64,000 bases of DNA from Nitzschia sp. pyKryTriq1 (Eukaryota > Bacillariophyta > Bacillariophyceae > Bacillariales > Bacillariaceae): NCBI GenBank assembly GCA_956465555.1, contig OY101122.1, forward strand, positions 631,001 through 695,000. The letters are read 5' to 3'. Under the pieces are notes generated by a model that was not told the DNA's origin, ran no database searches, and saw only the letters and a list, made by a program, of their open reading frames with translations. Both the position numbers and the translations under genes were made by a program. This document shows, in pieces, positions 1 through 9,733 of the stretch; the first letter of the stretch is position 1; every line of letters starts with the position of its first letter.

Positions 1-1391
1 GAGTCATCACGAGCTATCGCGCGGCCGTCTTGCTCCGGGACGACCACGAACGGAACGCGATCGTTCGCGGTGCTCTACGAGGCGTTCCACATCCCGTGTA
101 GTTTATTTGTCCCTGGTACCAGGTACTGTACCGGTACAGTACGGGTACTGTACGAGTATTACTACCCACTCTCGGATGTTTTCCCGGCAGACTGATTTCA
201 GTCTCTCAGACTGATTTCAGTCTCACTCTAACTACGGGTGTATCTCTACAACCGTTGGATTTCAGAAGTGCAAAAAACTTAGCTGTTGAAACCAAGAACC
301 CAACCTACGTAAAACTGTTACTACCAATGCCCTCTCTAGTAGTAGCTAGAGACGATGAAGCTCAACTACCCGACTGCCAAATATGGCAATACCGGTACGA
401 GTATTTTTCGTCGATGGTACAGCGTTTGGACACGAGTAAAGTAGAGGTACCTGCCACGACTCCAAATGGCTAGGCCATCCAAAAGGGGAAACCGATCAGA
501 TGATTCGATTGGAGACGGCTGGAGGTTGGAGGCCACGGGGTGAATTTGACTATTTACATATCGGTACCGGTAGGGGCTTGGGGTTCAATTCCCTGCTTCC
601 TGGTTTTTGGGTTTTTTATTACGAGTGCAGTCGAACTGTAATAACTAATACTGTAATCGCTGGATTGGTGGGCCGGCGCGCTAATTGTGGGTCAACCGTG
701 TTTTAGCGAAGCATACGCATTGGCATCATTCAAAATAAACATGATGTAGAACTGTTTGTCCGAGAGATCGCAAACAATCTTATTTGCACTTCATATAAAT
801 AATACAAATACGTATAATAAAGAAAGGTGTCACTTAACGGTCGACGAACGTAAACTTACGGCGCTGATGATGGCTTCCTCGGCTTCTGTGGTCGTGTTAT
901 CCAACCTGTGCCGCGCCGACCGTGCTTTGGCCGAAGACTGAGGACTGTTTGGGTTTGGCTTTTGCTGCTTCTCCTTGACCGTCAAGTCTCAGGCCTCGAT
1001 CCTCGATTACAAAGTCGTTTGTCATTCTTGAAATACAACGCGTACTGTCGTAGTGGTAAGGAGGATTAAATATGTTTACGACGATGGGATTTGGAGTTGA
1101 CAGAGCAACGGAATTATTGTATACCTGTCTACCTGGATGGCATTCGCAAAATTGGAATCCTCGACGAGGAGAAGTTCTGAGAGTGGACTCGCCGATGGCG
1201 ATGCCTTCCTCGACTAATCATACTGTAGCATGGAAACAGATCCACTGGAGCGCTTGCAGGGGAAATCGCCACTTTTGTAGATGACTACTTGTATGGCTTG
1301 CATCGTTGCATGATTTGCATGGATCACGTGCACCGGAATTTCTGACATTTTTTGTGCTCTTTGTGCTAATCTACTCGGACAGAACATCAGG
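1..1391. other. Upstream spacer, no supported gene
   Basis: No reading frame here has recognisable protein similarity. The stretch contains a short TACCGGTA-type burst (about 115-150), a duplicated palindrome (188-224) and a few isolated TACCGGTA sites. The last few hundred bases probably hold the promoter and 5' UTR of the transporter gene that starts at 1392. Confidence 0.5.
188..224. repeat. Duplicated 16-bp palindrome
   Basis: The inverted repeat AGACTGATTTCAGTCT occurs twice (189-204 and 208-223), separated by 3 bases. Each copy has 7-bp arms around a TT centre. Function is unknown; it could be a dimeric binding site or replication slippage. Confidence 0.8.
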
Positions 1392-3293
1392 ATGGACATT
1401 GAAAAGAACAGCTCGCCAGTGCAGGCTGCCAAGCCCGTCAAAATGACATTCTTGCGCAAATGGGGGCCGGCGCTTTTGGCTATTGCAGGAGTTTTTGCCC
1501 TCAATGCGAGTCTGCTAGGACCCACAGGTGGCAAGATCCCGGAGCTCACGGACAAACACATCCAGCGACGTGCTCTCGCCGAGGCGCGCACCGCTCAGGT
1601 TGCAGCCATGAGCCCGACGTCTGACTACGACGTTGCCCAAGGCTTTGGATCGCGAAAGCTCTCTGAAGATGAAGGTGGTGTTATGGAGTACACACGCCGT
1701 CGCCACCGATACCTCGGCGAGTACGTTCACGTTGACGTATCTGACAAGTTCTCCGCTTTCGGAAAGTGGTCTGTCTCGATCATCTACTTCGCTTTCTGGG
1801 TCTTCCTCATGTTTCCGAACTGGTTCCTTCCCATCGGTCGACCCGGAATCGCCCTCGGTGGAGGTCTTTCCATGGTTGTTTGGCGTTTCATCCTCCGACA
1901 GACTGGCCATGGACCCTACTTCAACGCAGAACATGTCATTATCATGGAGCCCCTCTTCCTTCTTTTTGGTCTCATGATGACCACCATCTACCTCGAGAAG
2001 ATGGAGCGTGGAGGACTTTTCGATAAGCTCCGTGCATCCCTTGATGACCCGACCAACTGGAAGCGATCCTTCAAGATCATGGTCATGTCTACAATTGGCT
2101 CGGCAGCTGTCATGAATGACTCTGTTGTCCTCATCTTCTCTGGTGTTGTTGTTGATTTGTGCGTTCGCCACAAGGTCGCGAACTCCCTACCTTACCTTCT
2201 TTCGTTGGCTACTACCGCAAACATTGGGTCTGCTCTGACTGTCACTGGTAACCCACAAAATATCCTCATTGTTTCGCTTGCTTATGATGATATCGGTTGG
2301 TTGGAATTCGCTGGCAACCAGCTTATGCCGGTTACTGCCGCAACCTTGATCAATATCGCCATGATGTTCATCTATTACGGAGCCGAGCTCTTCCCTGGTT
2401 CTTCTGGCGTTGCCGAAAACATCGGAATTCTGTTCTTCGGAAACCGTACACCTGAGATGCTCGCCCAAGAGCATGCATACTATGCTCGTCAAGCGGCCGC
2501 AAAGGAAGGAGTCGAAGATGAGTTCGTTGGCTGGACTATGTGGTCCAGACTGCAAGTCGTAATCGTGATTACTTTCCTCATTTGCTTCGGAATCGGTTTG
2601 GATGTGTGTGTTGTTTCCATCTGCGCCGGAGCCATCCTAATGGTTGCCGCCGCATACAAGCGTCAACATTTCGACCCCCGCCCAGAAAACATCCAGTATG
2701 ACCACGAAGGAAACCCCCTTCCTCCTAAGAAGACCTATGATATGGACGGTAACGAGATTGAACCCGAAGAGGAGGAACTTGTTACCGAGTCCGAGACAAC
2801 TTTGACTGAAGTTGACTACGGACTTCTCATGCTCTTCATTGGGCAATTTCTTCTCATTGGTTCGTTCGATGATACGGGTGTGCCCCAAGCTTTCTTCAGC
2901 CTATCGATGGGCAAGTGTGCTGATCAAATGACCGAGGGCGCATGTGTCTACTGGTTTGTTATGATTATTACCATCTTGTCCAACGTTGCCTCGAACGTGC
3001 CCGTGTGCCAGATGCTTGCGGCAACTTTCCCTTACGCAACGCCGTACGACTGGTTGCAAGTTTCTTTCTCCGCCACCATTGCTGGAAACCTGACTATGCT
3101 TGGATCTGCCGCCAACATGATCGTGGCCTTCCAGGCTGCAAAGGTTGGCGACCGCACATTCACCTCGGAACGTCATGCTCCTTTCGGAATTCCCTCCACG
3201 ATTATCTGTTTGTATGCTGGAACCTTCCTGCTATCAACTTTCCACTTTTCGCCGGAATGCAGTGAAAGGCTTGGAACATGTGACCAAGAGTAA
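1392..3293 (+). CDS. ArsB/NhaD-type ion transporter (IT superfamily)
   Basis: This is an uninterrupted 633-residue polytopic membrane protein. Around residues 235-300 it has the IT-superfamily signature: a MNDSVV segment (the usual xTNDA position) followed by LATTANIGSALTVTGNPQN, which matches the TSANIGGxxTPxGNPQN re-entrant loop of ArsB, NhaD and OCA2/P-protein transporters. A second pseudo-symmetric half near the C terminus contains NVASNVP and GNLTMLGSAANMI. The two halves are joined by an acidic cytoplasmic loop (about 445-475). The hydrophobic segment at residues 25-43 may be a signal anchor. The substrate cannot be read from sequence; arsenite, Na+/H+ exchange, dicarboxylate or silicon-related anions are all possible in this superfamily. 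The first in-frame ATG was chosen. Confidence 0.85.
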   Translation: MDIEKNSSPVQAAKPVKMTFLRKWGPALLAIAGVFALNASLLGPTGGKIPELTDKHIQRRALAEARTAQVAAMSPTSDYDVAQGFGSRKLSEDEGGVMEYTRRRHRYLGEYVHVDVSDKFSAFGKWSVSIIYFAFWVFLMFPNWFLPIGRPGIALGGGLSMVVWRFILRQTGHGPYFNAEHVIIMEPLFLLFGLMMTTIYLEKMERGGLFDKLRASLDDPTNWKRSFKIMVMSTIGSAAVMNDSVVLIFSGVVVDLCVRHKVANSLPYLLSLATTANIGSALTVTGNPQNILIVSLAYDDIGWLEFAGNQLMPVTAATLINIAMMFIYYGAELFPGSSGVAENIGILFFGNRTPEMLAQEHAYYARQAAAKEGVEDEFVGWTMWSRLQVVIVITFLICFGIGLDVCVVSICAGAILMVAAAYKRQHFDPRPENIQYDHEGNPLPPKKTYDMDGNEIEPEEEELVTESETTLTEVDYGLLMLFIGQFLLIGSFDDTGVPQAFFSLSMGKCADQMTEGACVYWFVMIITILSNVASNVPVCQMLAATFPYATPYDWLQVSFSATIAGNLTMLGSAANMIVAFQAAKVGDRTFTSERHAPFGIPSTIICLYAGTFLLSTFHFSPECSERLGTCDQE

Positions 3294-4248
3294 ACCAGGA
3301 ATATTATTTAACTTGAAAGAAAGTTGTTCTATAGATTTCACTCTCATATTAAAAATGACATGAGCGATAGACATACTAGTTGCAGCAGCCAGCTCCCAGA
3401 CTTCCTTTCCAGGATTGAGCCCACGCCCAAAGGTGCCGTTGTAGCGCTGGTTGTAACGACGATGGGTGAGAGGTGTCCCGATCAAGACAACGCTGCCTGC
3501 ACGCTCCCGTATATCGGGAATCACACATTCCATTGCCTTACACAGCGCTTCGGTTTTTTGTTCCTTGAGCTCTTGGTATCCCCGTTGCTTGTTTTAGGTT
3601 TGGGACGTAACTTTTCCTGTCTCGTCTTGAAACGGAAGTCATTCGTCAAAAGAATCAGAGGCAGCAGTACATGCATGTACACTGGGGTAGCCTTCAGGCG
3701 CCAAGCTAGGATCAAATACCGTTGGAATGGAAATGATGCTCATATTTTGTTCGTCGGTAACCGGATAATCAAAATTCAGGTATTCCGAGATGGAGGTGCA
3801 TACCAGGTACCGGTAAAACTTCTGGTCCTATTCCTATCATCGGCGTCCGGCAACATAGGTGACAGCAATTTATATATGCCGTTGAACACCCCACTACAGT
3901 ACTGTAAATGTCCCGGTACGTGTACTCCCCTGGCCAGTACCTCCACCGTACAACAGCTACCGGTACGTACACATCCGCCACACTCTGGTTCCGTCGCTAC
4001 CGGCGTTTGCCACAATACCATGTACAACAGACAACAGCTACCGGTACGTTCGTACACATCCGCTGCACCACGCTGTTCCGTCGCTAGTCGCTAGCCACAA
4101 TCATCATCTGGATCTTTCTTTCATTTTAGATTGTTGGAACCAATTCTCTCTCCCCCTTGGTGCAATCCTTTCGATAGCACACACTACAGTTCGGTACCAC
4201 TGCGACTAGCCTGTCCAAGTCTCAACACTGCACGTATCATAGGGGAAG
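3294..4248. other. Spacer holding the CRTISO relic and TACCGGTA sites
   Basis: Apart from the CRTISO-like relic, bases 3900-4090 contain repeated CTACCGGTACGT-type sites in a near-duplicated context (CAACAGCTACCGGTACGT at about 3951 and 4030). These lie just upstream of the deaminase-oxygenase gene and may be part of its promoter region. Confidence 0.5.
3385..3885 (-). pseudogene. Decayed carotenoid isomerase (CRTISO)-like gene fragment
   Basis: Read on the minus strand, this spacer encodes successive pieces of the C-terminal third of a CRTISO/phytoene-desaturase-type flavoprotein. In family order they are MHLHLGIPEF, then TDEQNMSIISIPTVFDPSLA followed by PEGYPSVHA, then a YQELKEQKTEAL helix, VIPDIRERA and GTPLTHRRYNQRYNGTFG. 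The frame is broken by a 13-bp insertion (3802-3814), a +1 shift in an A-run near 3771-3774, a TGA at 3639-3641 and a TAA at 3594-3596. The usual C-terminal FAD-proximal segment (GDSxxPGIGVPAVA) is missing, as is everything N-terminal. This is a host gene relic, probably a dead duplicate. An alternative is that part of the interruption is an intron, but the two stops and the shift fall inside conserved stretches. Confidence 0.75.
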
Positions 4249-5805
4249 ATGCCGTTGAAAGAATATGACGAAGCCTGTATGAGGGCTGCTATTGAACAGT
4301 CACGCTGCGCTGTGGCCAATGGGTGCATGCCGTTTGGTGCTGTTCTGGCCGATGAAACGGGGAAAATTATTCTTTCAGCCCAAAATGGCAGCATCGTGGC
4401 TGGCAAACGAGGAGGTTCGGGGGACGTGACACGACATGCGGAATTGGAGCTTGTTCGCAAGGCATCTTCTGACCTTTCCAGGGAGGAGCGAGCCAAGTGC
4501 ACGGTATACGCGTCGACGGAGCCTTGCGTTATGTGTGCTGGTGCAATCTACTGGGGAAACTTTTCCCGCGTCGTCTATGGATGCTCGTCGCTTCAACTGG
4601 AGGAAGAGCTAGCTGGCCCTGGTGGCTTCGACATTGATGTTAGAAAGCTATATGGGCCATATGCACGCCCAGGGGCTCGAGACATCGAGGTCGAGGGCCC
4701 AGTATTGGCCGCCGAAGCGATGAAGGCTCACGCTGAATCTGGAATTTGGGAGAAATGTCAAGAGTATTTAAAGAGGTCTAAATCGCGTGCCGACCAGGAG
4801 GATATTGGAGTTGAGAGATCTCTTCTCGAAACTGGACTTGGCTCCGCCCCCGCCGTCGACGATGGGACAGTTCCAATTGTGGATTTCAGCTCAGGTACGG
4901 AAGAAGAAATTGCTCAAAGGCTCTGGGACGCAGCGACATCAGTTGGGTTTTTTATCGTCACTGGTCATGGTATTCCTCAAGCGACAATCGACGACGCTTT
5001 CAAAGCTTCGTCAAATTTCTTTTCTCAGAGCGTGGAAACGAAGCAGCAGCAGTCGCCGTTCGAAGCAAGTCTCAACTCTGGTTACGAATTTATGACTCAA
5101 GTCCGACCATCGACAAGGCTCGCCGACCAAAAAGAAAGTTTGCAGATCACGGCTCGTGAAGGCTCTATGGAAGGTCGATGGCCAGATTACGATTTCCGGG
5201 CTAAGACGTTGGCTCTAATGGAAGGGGCCCATTCTCTAGCAAGCAAGATATTGGATTTACTGGAGCCCAAGGCTGTCCCACATATCAAGGAAAAGGGAAC
5301 GGTGTCTAAATCGCACACGCTTTGGTCGGAGGACGGGCAGTGTACTCTTCGCCTCTTGCATTATCCTCCTACTCCAAAAGAGAATATCGCTAAGCTCCGC
5401 GAGTCTGGATATTGGCGAGCCGGAGCCCATACTGATTGGGACAACGTGACTTTACTGTTTCAAACAGCGGATGGAAAAGGATTAGAATGTTGTGCAAATC
5501 CACGGGTCGCCTCATCTAATCAATATTGGACAGAAGTGAATCCTGTTGAAGGTGGCATTGCTGTGAATATTGGAGATATGCTTTCCAGGTGGTCCGATGG
5601 GCGGCTTCTCTCGAATCTACACCGAGTTCGACTGCCGAAGGACGAGGAGCTTGATCCTCCGCGATCAAGGTTTTCGATCGCTTATTTCGCTCAAAGCGAC
5701 AAGAAAACGCTGATTGAAAGTAAAAACTCCGAGCCCATCACTGCAGGTGACTACATTCTTTCACGTGTAAGGAGTAATTTCGAAGCAAATTTCCACGAAA
5801 CGTGA
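4249..5805 (+). CDS. Nucleobase deaminase fused to 2-oxoglutarate/Fe(II) oxygenase
   Basis: This is a single-exon, 518-residue, two-domain enzyme. Residues 1-175 form a cytidine-deaminase-fold nucleobase deaminase: zinc ligand and catalytic pair H63-A-E65, and the PCVMC motif with C93 and C96, as in guanine, cytosine and tRNA-adenosine deaminases. Residues about 205-510 form an isopenicillin-N-synthase-like 2OG dioxygenase: N-terminal PIVDFSSG and GFFIVTGHGI motifs, Fe(II) ligands H394-T-D396 and H458, and the 2OG-binding R474-F-S476. All catalytic residues are present in both halves. Thymine-7-hydroxylase belongs to the same oxygenase family, so a salvage sequence such as 5-methylcytosine to thymine to 5-hydroxymethyluracil is a reasonable but unproven inference. 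No targeting peptide is evident, so the protein is probably cytosolic. Confidence 0.9.
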   Translation: MPLKEYDEACMRAAIEQSRCAVANGCMPFGAVLADETGKIILSAQNGSIVAGKRGGSGDVTRHAELELVRKASSDLSREERAKCTVYASTEPCVMCAGAIYWGNFSRVVYGCSSLQLEEELAGPGGFDIDVRKLYGPYARPGARDIEVEGPVLAAEAMKAHAESGIWEKCQEYLKRSKSRADQEDIGVERSLLETGLGSAPAVDDGTVPIVDFSSGTEEEIAQRLWDAATSVGFFIVTGHGIPQATIDDAFKASSNFFSQSVETKQQQSPFEASLNSGYEFMTQVRPSTRLADQKESLQITAREGSMEGRWPDYDFRAKTLALMEGAHSLASKILDLLEPKAVPHIKEKGTVSKSHTLWSEDGQCTLRLLHYPPTPKENIAKLRESGYWRAGAHTDWDNVTLLFQTADGKGLECCANPRVASSNQYWTEVNPVEGGIAVNIGDMLSRWSDGRLLSNLHRVRLPKDEELDPPRSRFSIAYFAQSDKKTLIESKNSEPITAGDYILSRVRSNFEANFHET

Positions 5806-5941
5806 ACAATTGTCGCGGTCACTGTGGTTTCGTGTGATCTATAATGCGTAATGTCAACTCCCTTGGCCCATGTACGCTGGCAGGTTTCGGGTACAAGGCT
5901 AGATATAAAAATTAAGTGGATCTGTAAATGTCATACTCTCA

Positions 5942-5966
5942 GACTTGACTTGACTTGACTTGACTA
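5942..5966. repeat. (ACTTG)n microsatellite at gene 3' end
   Basis: About five copies of ACTTG abut the stop codon of the minus-strand glycosyltransferase gene, so the repeat lies in its 3' UTR. Confidence 0.85.
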
Positions 5967-7193
5967 GCTGTTTGAACCGACAGGAGTGAAATTCACGTCT
6001 CCCACCCCTTCTAGCAGAACGTTGGCTGCATTCTCACCGATGTCTTCAACGAAGGATGAAAGCCATGCAGACGCACTGTCATCATAATCTTGTTTGATAC
6101 GATTATAATTGCGGAGTTGTTGATCGCTTCTTGTTTTGGTCCCATCTCGGGCATCCTTTCGAAAATGGAATTGTTCTGTACTTCCGACGTAATGATGCAC
6201 GCTGAATGGTGAATCCTTATTCAATGAGTACAAGTTGCGCCTTGGACATTCTGACCTTATTGGTCTATGAGCGTCGGTATCTTTCCGTGAGAAGTTTGCG
6301 ATTCTGCCTACTTGGATCATTGACTTGGGAAGCTTGTTGTCGTTGCGAGAATGCAACCCCGCTCTCCAACGAAACCGATAGGTCAAAAAGTCTCGGTCCT
6401 GGAACCCCGAAGGTGCAAGTTTCTTGGAGGTCGAATTGACGTCTTCGTAATTTCCAAATCTAAGTCTGGGCATGGTTATACAGGTAGTATTGCGCGGGTA
6501 TTGATCGCCGATAGCCTGGAGCAATGTGGGATACAATTTTGTCGCATTCTCGTAATGTCGATTTTGCATAGCAAATTCATCGACGTCAATGACCATTACC
6601 CACTGTCTCTCTGCTTCTTTCAAGAACTGAAAGCACTCTGGGTAGAAATGCCTCTGTCGTTCTCTATGTTTCATCAGCTTTGCAATAGGGTCGTCTTCCG
6701 CGGGTATCCGATGCAGCCAATGCGTCGGTAAAAACTTAGAGTCGTCCCACTGCACGATGGTCATGAGTTTCTTCCATCGATTCAACACGTGGTCGGGCAC
6801 GGTCCGTGCACGAGGATCACTAGCTACAACGAGATACCTCAAAGGGAGTGTCAGGTAGTGGAATGCCAGCCACTCTATCAAGTAATGGTTGTCATCGGCG
6901 ACCAACAGACATGCTGAAAATGTCGAGTTGTTGTCATTTCGTTTAGGAATCGGTGAACGATTCCCATTTTTCCAACCAACAATTTGGCTTGGTTCGTTAG
7001 GAGCAGCAGTACCAGCAGCTCTTGACAGTGCACCGGGAGCTAGATGGCTACTTGCACGTGTACTTGTACTCGTAACAACTGTTTGAGCGGTGTGGATTTG
7101 TTGTATCGCCAACAGAAAACTTGCAATTGAAATGACACAGAGAAGAAGACTCGATCGTCGCCTCGTGAACGGACAGAGCGGCCTCTTCGTCAT
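5964..7193 (-). CDS. GT92/DUF23-like glycosyltransferase, type II membrane protein
   Basis: This is a 409-residue single-exon gene. A basic N terminus is followed by one hydrophobic segment (about 13-36), typical of a Golgi type II anchor. The catalytic region begins with the NHYLIEWLAFHYLTLP block of GT92-like and related family-2-type transferases and carries the DxD-type metal site in VMVIDVDEF (about 210). A later block with HHYVGSTEQF matches the conserved His-containing end of these proteins. The likely role is addition of a sugar to glycoproteins or extracellular polysaccharide in the Golgi. Donor and acceptor are unknown. Confidence 0.75.
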   Translation of the reverse strand: MTKRPLCPFTRRRSSLLLCVISIASFLLAIQQIHTAQTVVTSTSTRASSHLAPGALSRAAGTAAPNEPSQIVGWKNGNRSPIPKRNDNNSTFSACLLVADDNHYLIEWLAFHYLTLPLRYLVVASDPRARTVPDHVLNRWKKLMTIVQWDDSKFLPTHWLHRIPAEDDPIAKLMKHRERQRHFYPECFQFLKEAERQWVMVIDVDEFAMQNRHYENATKLYPTLLQAIGDQYPRNTTCITMPRLRFGNYEDVNSTSKKLAPSGFQDRDFLTYRFRWRAGLHSRNDNKLPKSMIQVGRIANFSRKDTDAHRPIRSECPRRNLYSLNKDSPFSVHHYVGSTEQFHFRKDARDGTKTRSDQQLRNYNRIKQDYDDSASAWLSSFVEDIGENAANVLLEGVGDVNFTPVGSNS

Positions 7194-7894
7194 TTCAGTT
7201 TCCGCGTTCCGAAGCCTGCTCCAGGTTCAATCAATCGAACGACTGAATCACTCCCTCCTCCGGTACCGGTACGAGTGACGCACTGCTACCCGTACGTACT
7301 CGTAATTGTACGCACCATGCACCCACTATGCACAGCTGTCATGAATTTAGCGTTACAGTACAATTGCATAGGGCAATCGTCTTCTGGATCGTTCATGGTG
7401 GATTGTTGTGTGGTGTCAAAACACAGGTGCTGTCATGGTCTCCGCTCCAGAAATCACTGATCGGAACATGCTACCATGGATCTAAGGCGACTATTTTACC
7501 GGTATTTCCTTCGCTACCGGTATATTGGATTTCCATTTGGGACTGTTTATGTACATCGCGAATCCAATTCACGACACGGCGACTGGGAGAAGAATCCGCG
7601 CGGGGAAATTTCTGAAACAAATAAATACTGCCCCAAACAGCTCTTGCCACTTGCCATGATGCTGTGCTAGCATTTACAGCGCATACTGCCCCAAACAGCT
7701 CTTGCCATGATGCTGCTAGTATTGTTAGAAGAGTCGATATCTTGCAATGGGGCTACGACGACGGGACTCGCCCCCACACTACTACTCTATAGTAGAGAGA
7801 GAGATTGAGAGAGAGAGCCATGCTGCTGGTAGTACGAGTACTTGGCGAGGCATTCCTGGAGGTTGGAGTAGCACACTAGTCTGACTCATGGTCA
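7194..7894. other. Spacer with a short direct repeat
   Basis: No gene is recognised. It holds TACCGGTA sites near 7262 and 7498, the direct repeat at 7626/7684 and a GA-rich run near 7795-7818. It separates the 5' end of the glycosyltransferase gene from the 3' end of the FHA gene. Confidence 0.5.
7626..7722. repeat. Imperfect direct repeat, about 36 bp
   Basis: The block ATACTGCCCCAAACAGCTCT followed by TGCCA...ATGATGCTG occurs at about 7626-7664 and again at about 7684-7716. The first copy has a few extra bases. This is a local duplication without a recognised function. Confidence 0.8.
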
Positions 7895-9361
7895 CTAGAT
7901 TTCGTCATCGTTACTGTCGTCATTTATGTCCATGTCAGCCGCAGACGGAGCTTTTTCTTTCTGTTCGCTGCCAGAATCACTGTTGTCTTCTTCGCCATCC
8001 TCGTCTTCTTCATCGTCTCTGTCTTCTTCCTCAACATCTTCCTCATCGTCATCAGCGCCATCTCCATCAGACTTTTCTTCAGCATCTTCTTCGTGTTCTT
8101 CCCCTTCTCCAGTTTCAGCTTTACTATCATCATCGTCGTCGCCCACTTCCTCATCACCCACATCGTCCTTGTCTTTTGGTTCCTCAGCCTGCCCTTTGTC
8201 ATCCTTCAATTTTGATTGAGACCCTTTTTTGTTTCCTGCTTTCTTGGCGACCTCGGGGGAAATTGGGGTATCCTTTGGCAAATACCATTTGATGTACCTT
8301 CCAGAGCTTCCTGTCCTAGTATATCCTGCCTTGAGCAAGCATTTAGTGATCGCTGCCTGGTAGCTCCTTTGCTCCATTTTGCTTAGCATTTGTTGCACCC
8401 AGTTGGAGAATTTCGGTGATTCCTCTATCCAAACCATCACGTCGGAACGAGATACACCGCCGCCAAGAGCAATGGATTGAATGCTTGGGTCCAGAGCGGA
8501 CTCTCGAACGGCGTGTAGGGCAATGGTAGCACCGATAAGTTGGTGCCGGCGTTCCCACTGGTTGTTGTCAATTGCTTCTGTCATTTTTTCCAACAAACTT
8601 TCCACAGGGAGAGAGTCCAGCTCATCTTGCTGCGCCTTGGAACGCTTATTACCGGGGGTGGATGAGGAGGGTTCGCTATCTGGAATCTTTCGCTTCTTTG
8701 CGGACGTGGGGGGCGATGAAGTTACGACGTGTTCCACTGGTTTAGAATCCATTGGCCGAAGAAAGTACAAAGTGTAGCTTGATACCCTAATCGAGGATCC
8801 AGAGGCCAAAACTGCAGCATTTCCTTGTTCTACCCGTCCCTGATTGACTAGAATACGATTTTTGCCGAGGCACTCGATGACAAAAAATCCCCGCGATGGC
8901 AAGTCGCCATCCTCGACATTCAAGGCAGCATGCCCCTCATTGCCGTCCCCAGACTGTTCCTTGTACGATAACGCCTTTTTGGCGGTGTCCCACTCGACCT
9001 TCCCACCCTGCGCATCTCGATAGCTTATGCGGCAGTGCTTTCGGCTCAATGCCTTTTTGCTGCCCAAGCCGAAAAAGTGCGGATCGTCCTTATCTTTGTC
9101 GTGCGATCGTCCAATAGTTGCCGGCAGCTTCGTAATAGGAACGGTGATCCGGGATTTCACACCACTTTCGGGGTCTTCAAATACGCCATCCAAGAGGCAG
9201 TAGCATGGTTCCTTGGAGCGACCACCTAGCTGGTAGTCAACGTTGTCTACTTTGGACGCAGTGCCACCAGTGCGACTACTTGCATTTGCATTTGCATTTG
9301 CTTCGCCCTCCCGAGAAGGGCTGCATACTTTGGTCTCTTGCTCTTCTTTAACTTCACTCAT
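7895..9361 (-). CDS. FHA-domain protein with acidic C terminus
   Basis: Translation from ATG 9361 gives 488 residues. The frame stays open upstream but that extension runs into TACCGGTA spacer sequence, so the MSEVKEEQE start is preferred. Residues about 50-190 form a forkhead-associated phosphothreonine-binding domain: ATIGRS at the first strand, KKALSRKHCRI with the recognition Ser-Arg-Lys-His, and a late IRVSSYTLYFL strand. A basic KKRK/NKRSK stretch (about 215-240) looks like a nuclear localisation signal. A helical region of about 150 residues follows, and the tail is an Asp/Glu run. It is probably a nuclear phospho-dependent scaffold in transcription or chromatin; the exact ortholog is not recognised. 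Confidence 0.85.
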   Translation of the reverse strand: MSEVKEEQETKVCSPSREGEANANANASSRTGGTASKVDNVDYQLGGRSKEPCYCLLDGVFEDPESGVKSRITVPITKLPATIGRSHDKDKDDPHFFGLGSKKALSRKHCRISYRDAQGGKVEWDTAKKALSYKEQSGDGNEGHAALNVEDGDLPSRGFFVIECLGKNRILVNQGRVEQGNAAVLASGSSIRVSSYTLYFLRPMDSKPVEHVVTSSPPTSAKKRKIPDSEPSSSTPGNKRSKAQQDELDSLPVESLLEKMTEAIDNNQWERRHQLIGATIALHAVRESALDPSIQSIALGGGVSRSDVMVWIEESPKFSNWVQQMLSKMEQRSYQAAITKCLLKAGYTRTGSSGRYIKWYLPKDTPISPEVAKKAGNKKGSQSKLKDDKGQAEEPKDKDDVGDEEVGDDDDDSKAETGEGEEHEEDAEEKSDGDGADDDEEDVEEEDRDDEEDEDGEEDNSDSGSEQKEKAPSAADMDINDDSNDDEI

Positions 9362-9733
9362 TGCTGGCTCTCTGGGCTGGGATCTTGTAGATCGCGGATG
9401 TGCTCGTACTCGTATCTGTATGGTATCTATATCAAATTGTTGGAACGCAATGTGATTGGTGATTGAATGTTCCCAACATTGAGATCTGCGTTGGGTTTTG
9501 CGATTGATGATTGTTGATGATTGTGGCAAACGCCTACTAGCTAGCTCTACTAGTAGTAGTAGAGCGACGGAACAGTGTGGTGCAGCGGATGTGTAGGTAC
9601 TACTGTAGCTTTGTACTGTGGAGGTACTAGCACGAGTACTGGAACATCCAAGGGTGCGGGTCACCGCGCACTAACGTGGAACTCGCTTTACGGGCACGCT
9701 TGGACAATGCTCTTTCGCGCTAGCCACGCTCCT

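Noticed and set aside
570-605. GGTTCAATTCC-like T-arm sequence suggesting a tRNA
   Set aside because: No A-box, no acceptor or anticodon stem and no matching D-arm upstream, so not a tRNA gene.
1515-2171. Long antisense reading frame inside the transporter gene
   Set aside because: It is the shadow of a conserved transporter; the forward frame has family motifs and the antisense translation has none.
3324-4094. 256-codon forward reading frame over the CRTISO relic
   Set aside because: Antisense to the recognisable (broken) isomerase segments and with no similarity of its own; its tail is translated TACCGGTA repeat.
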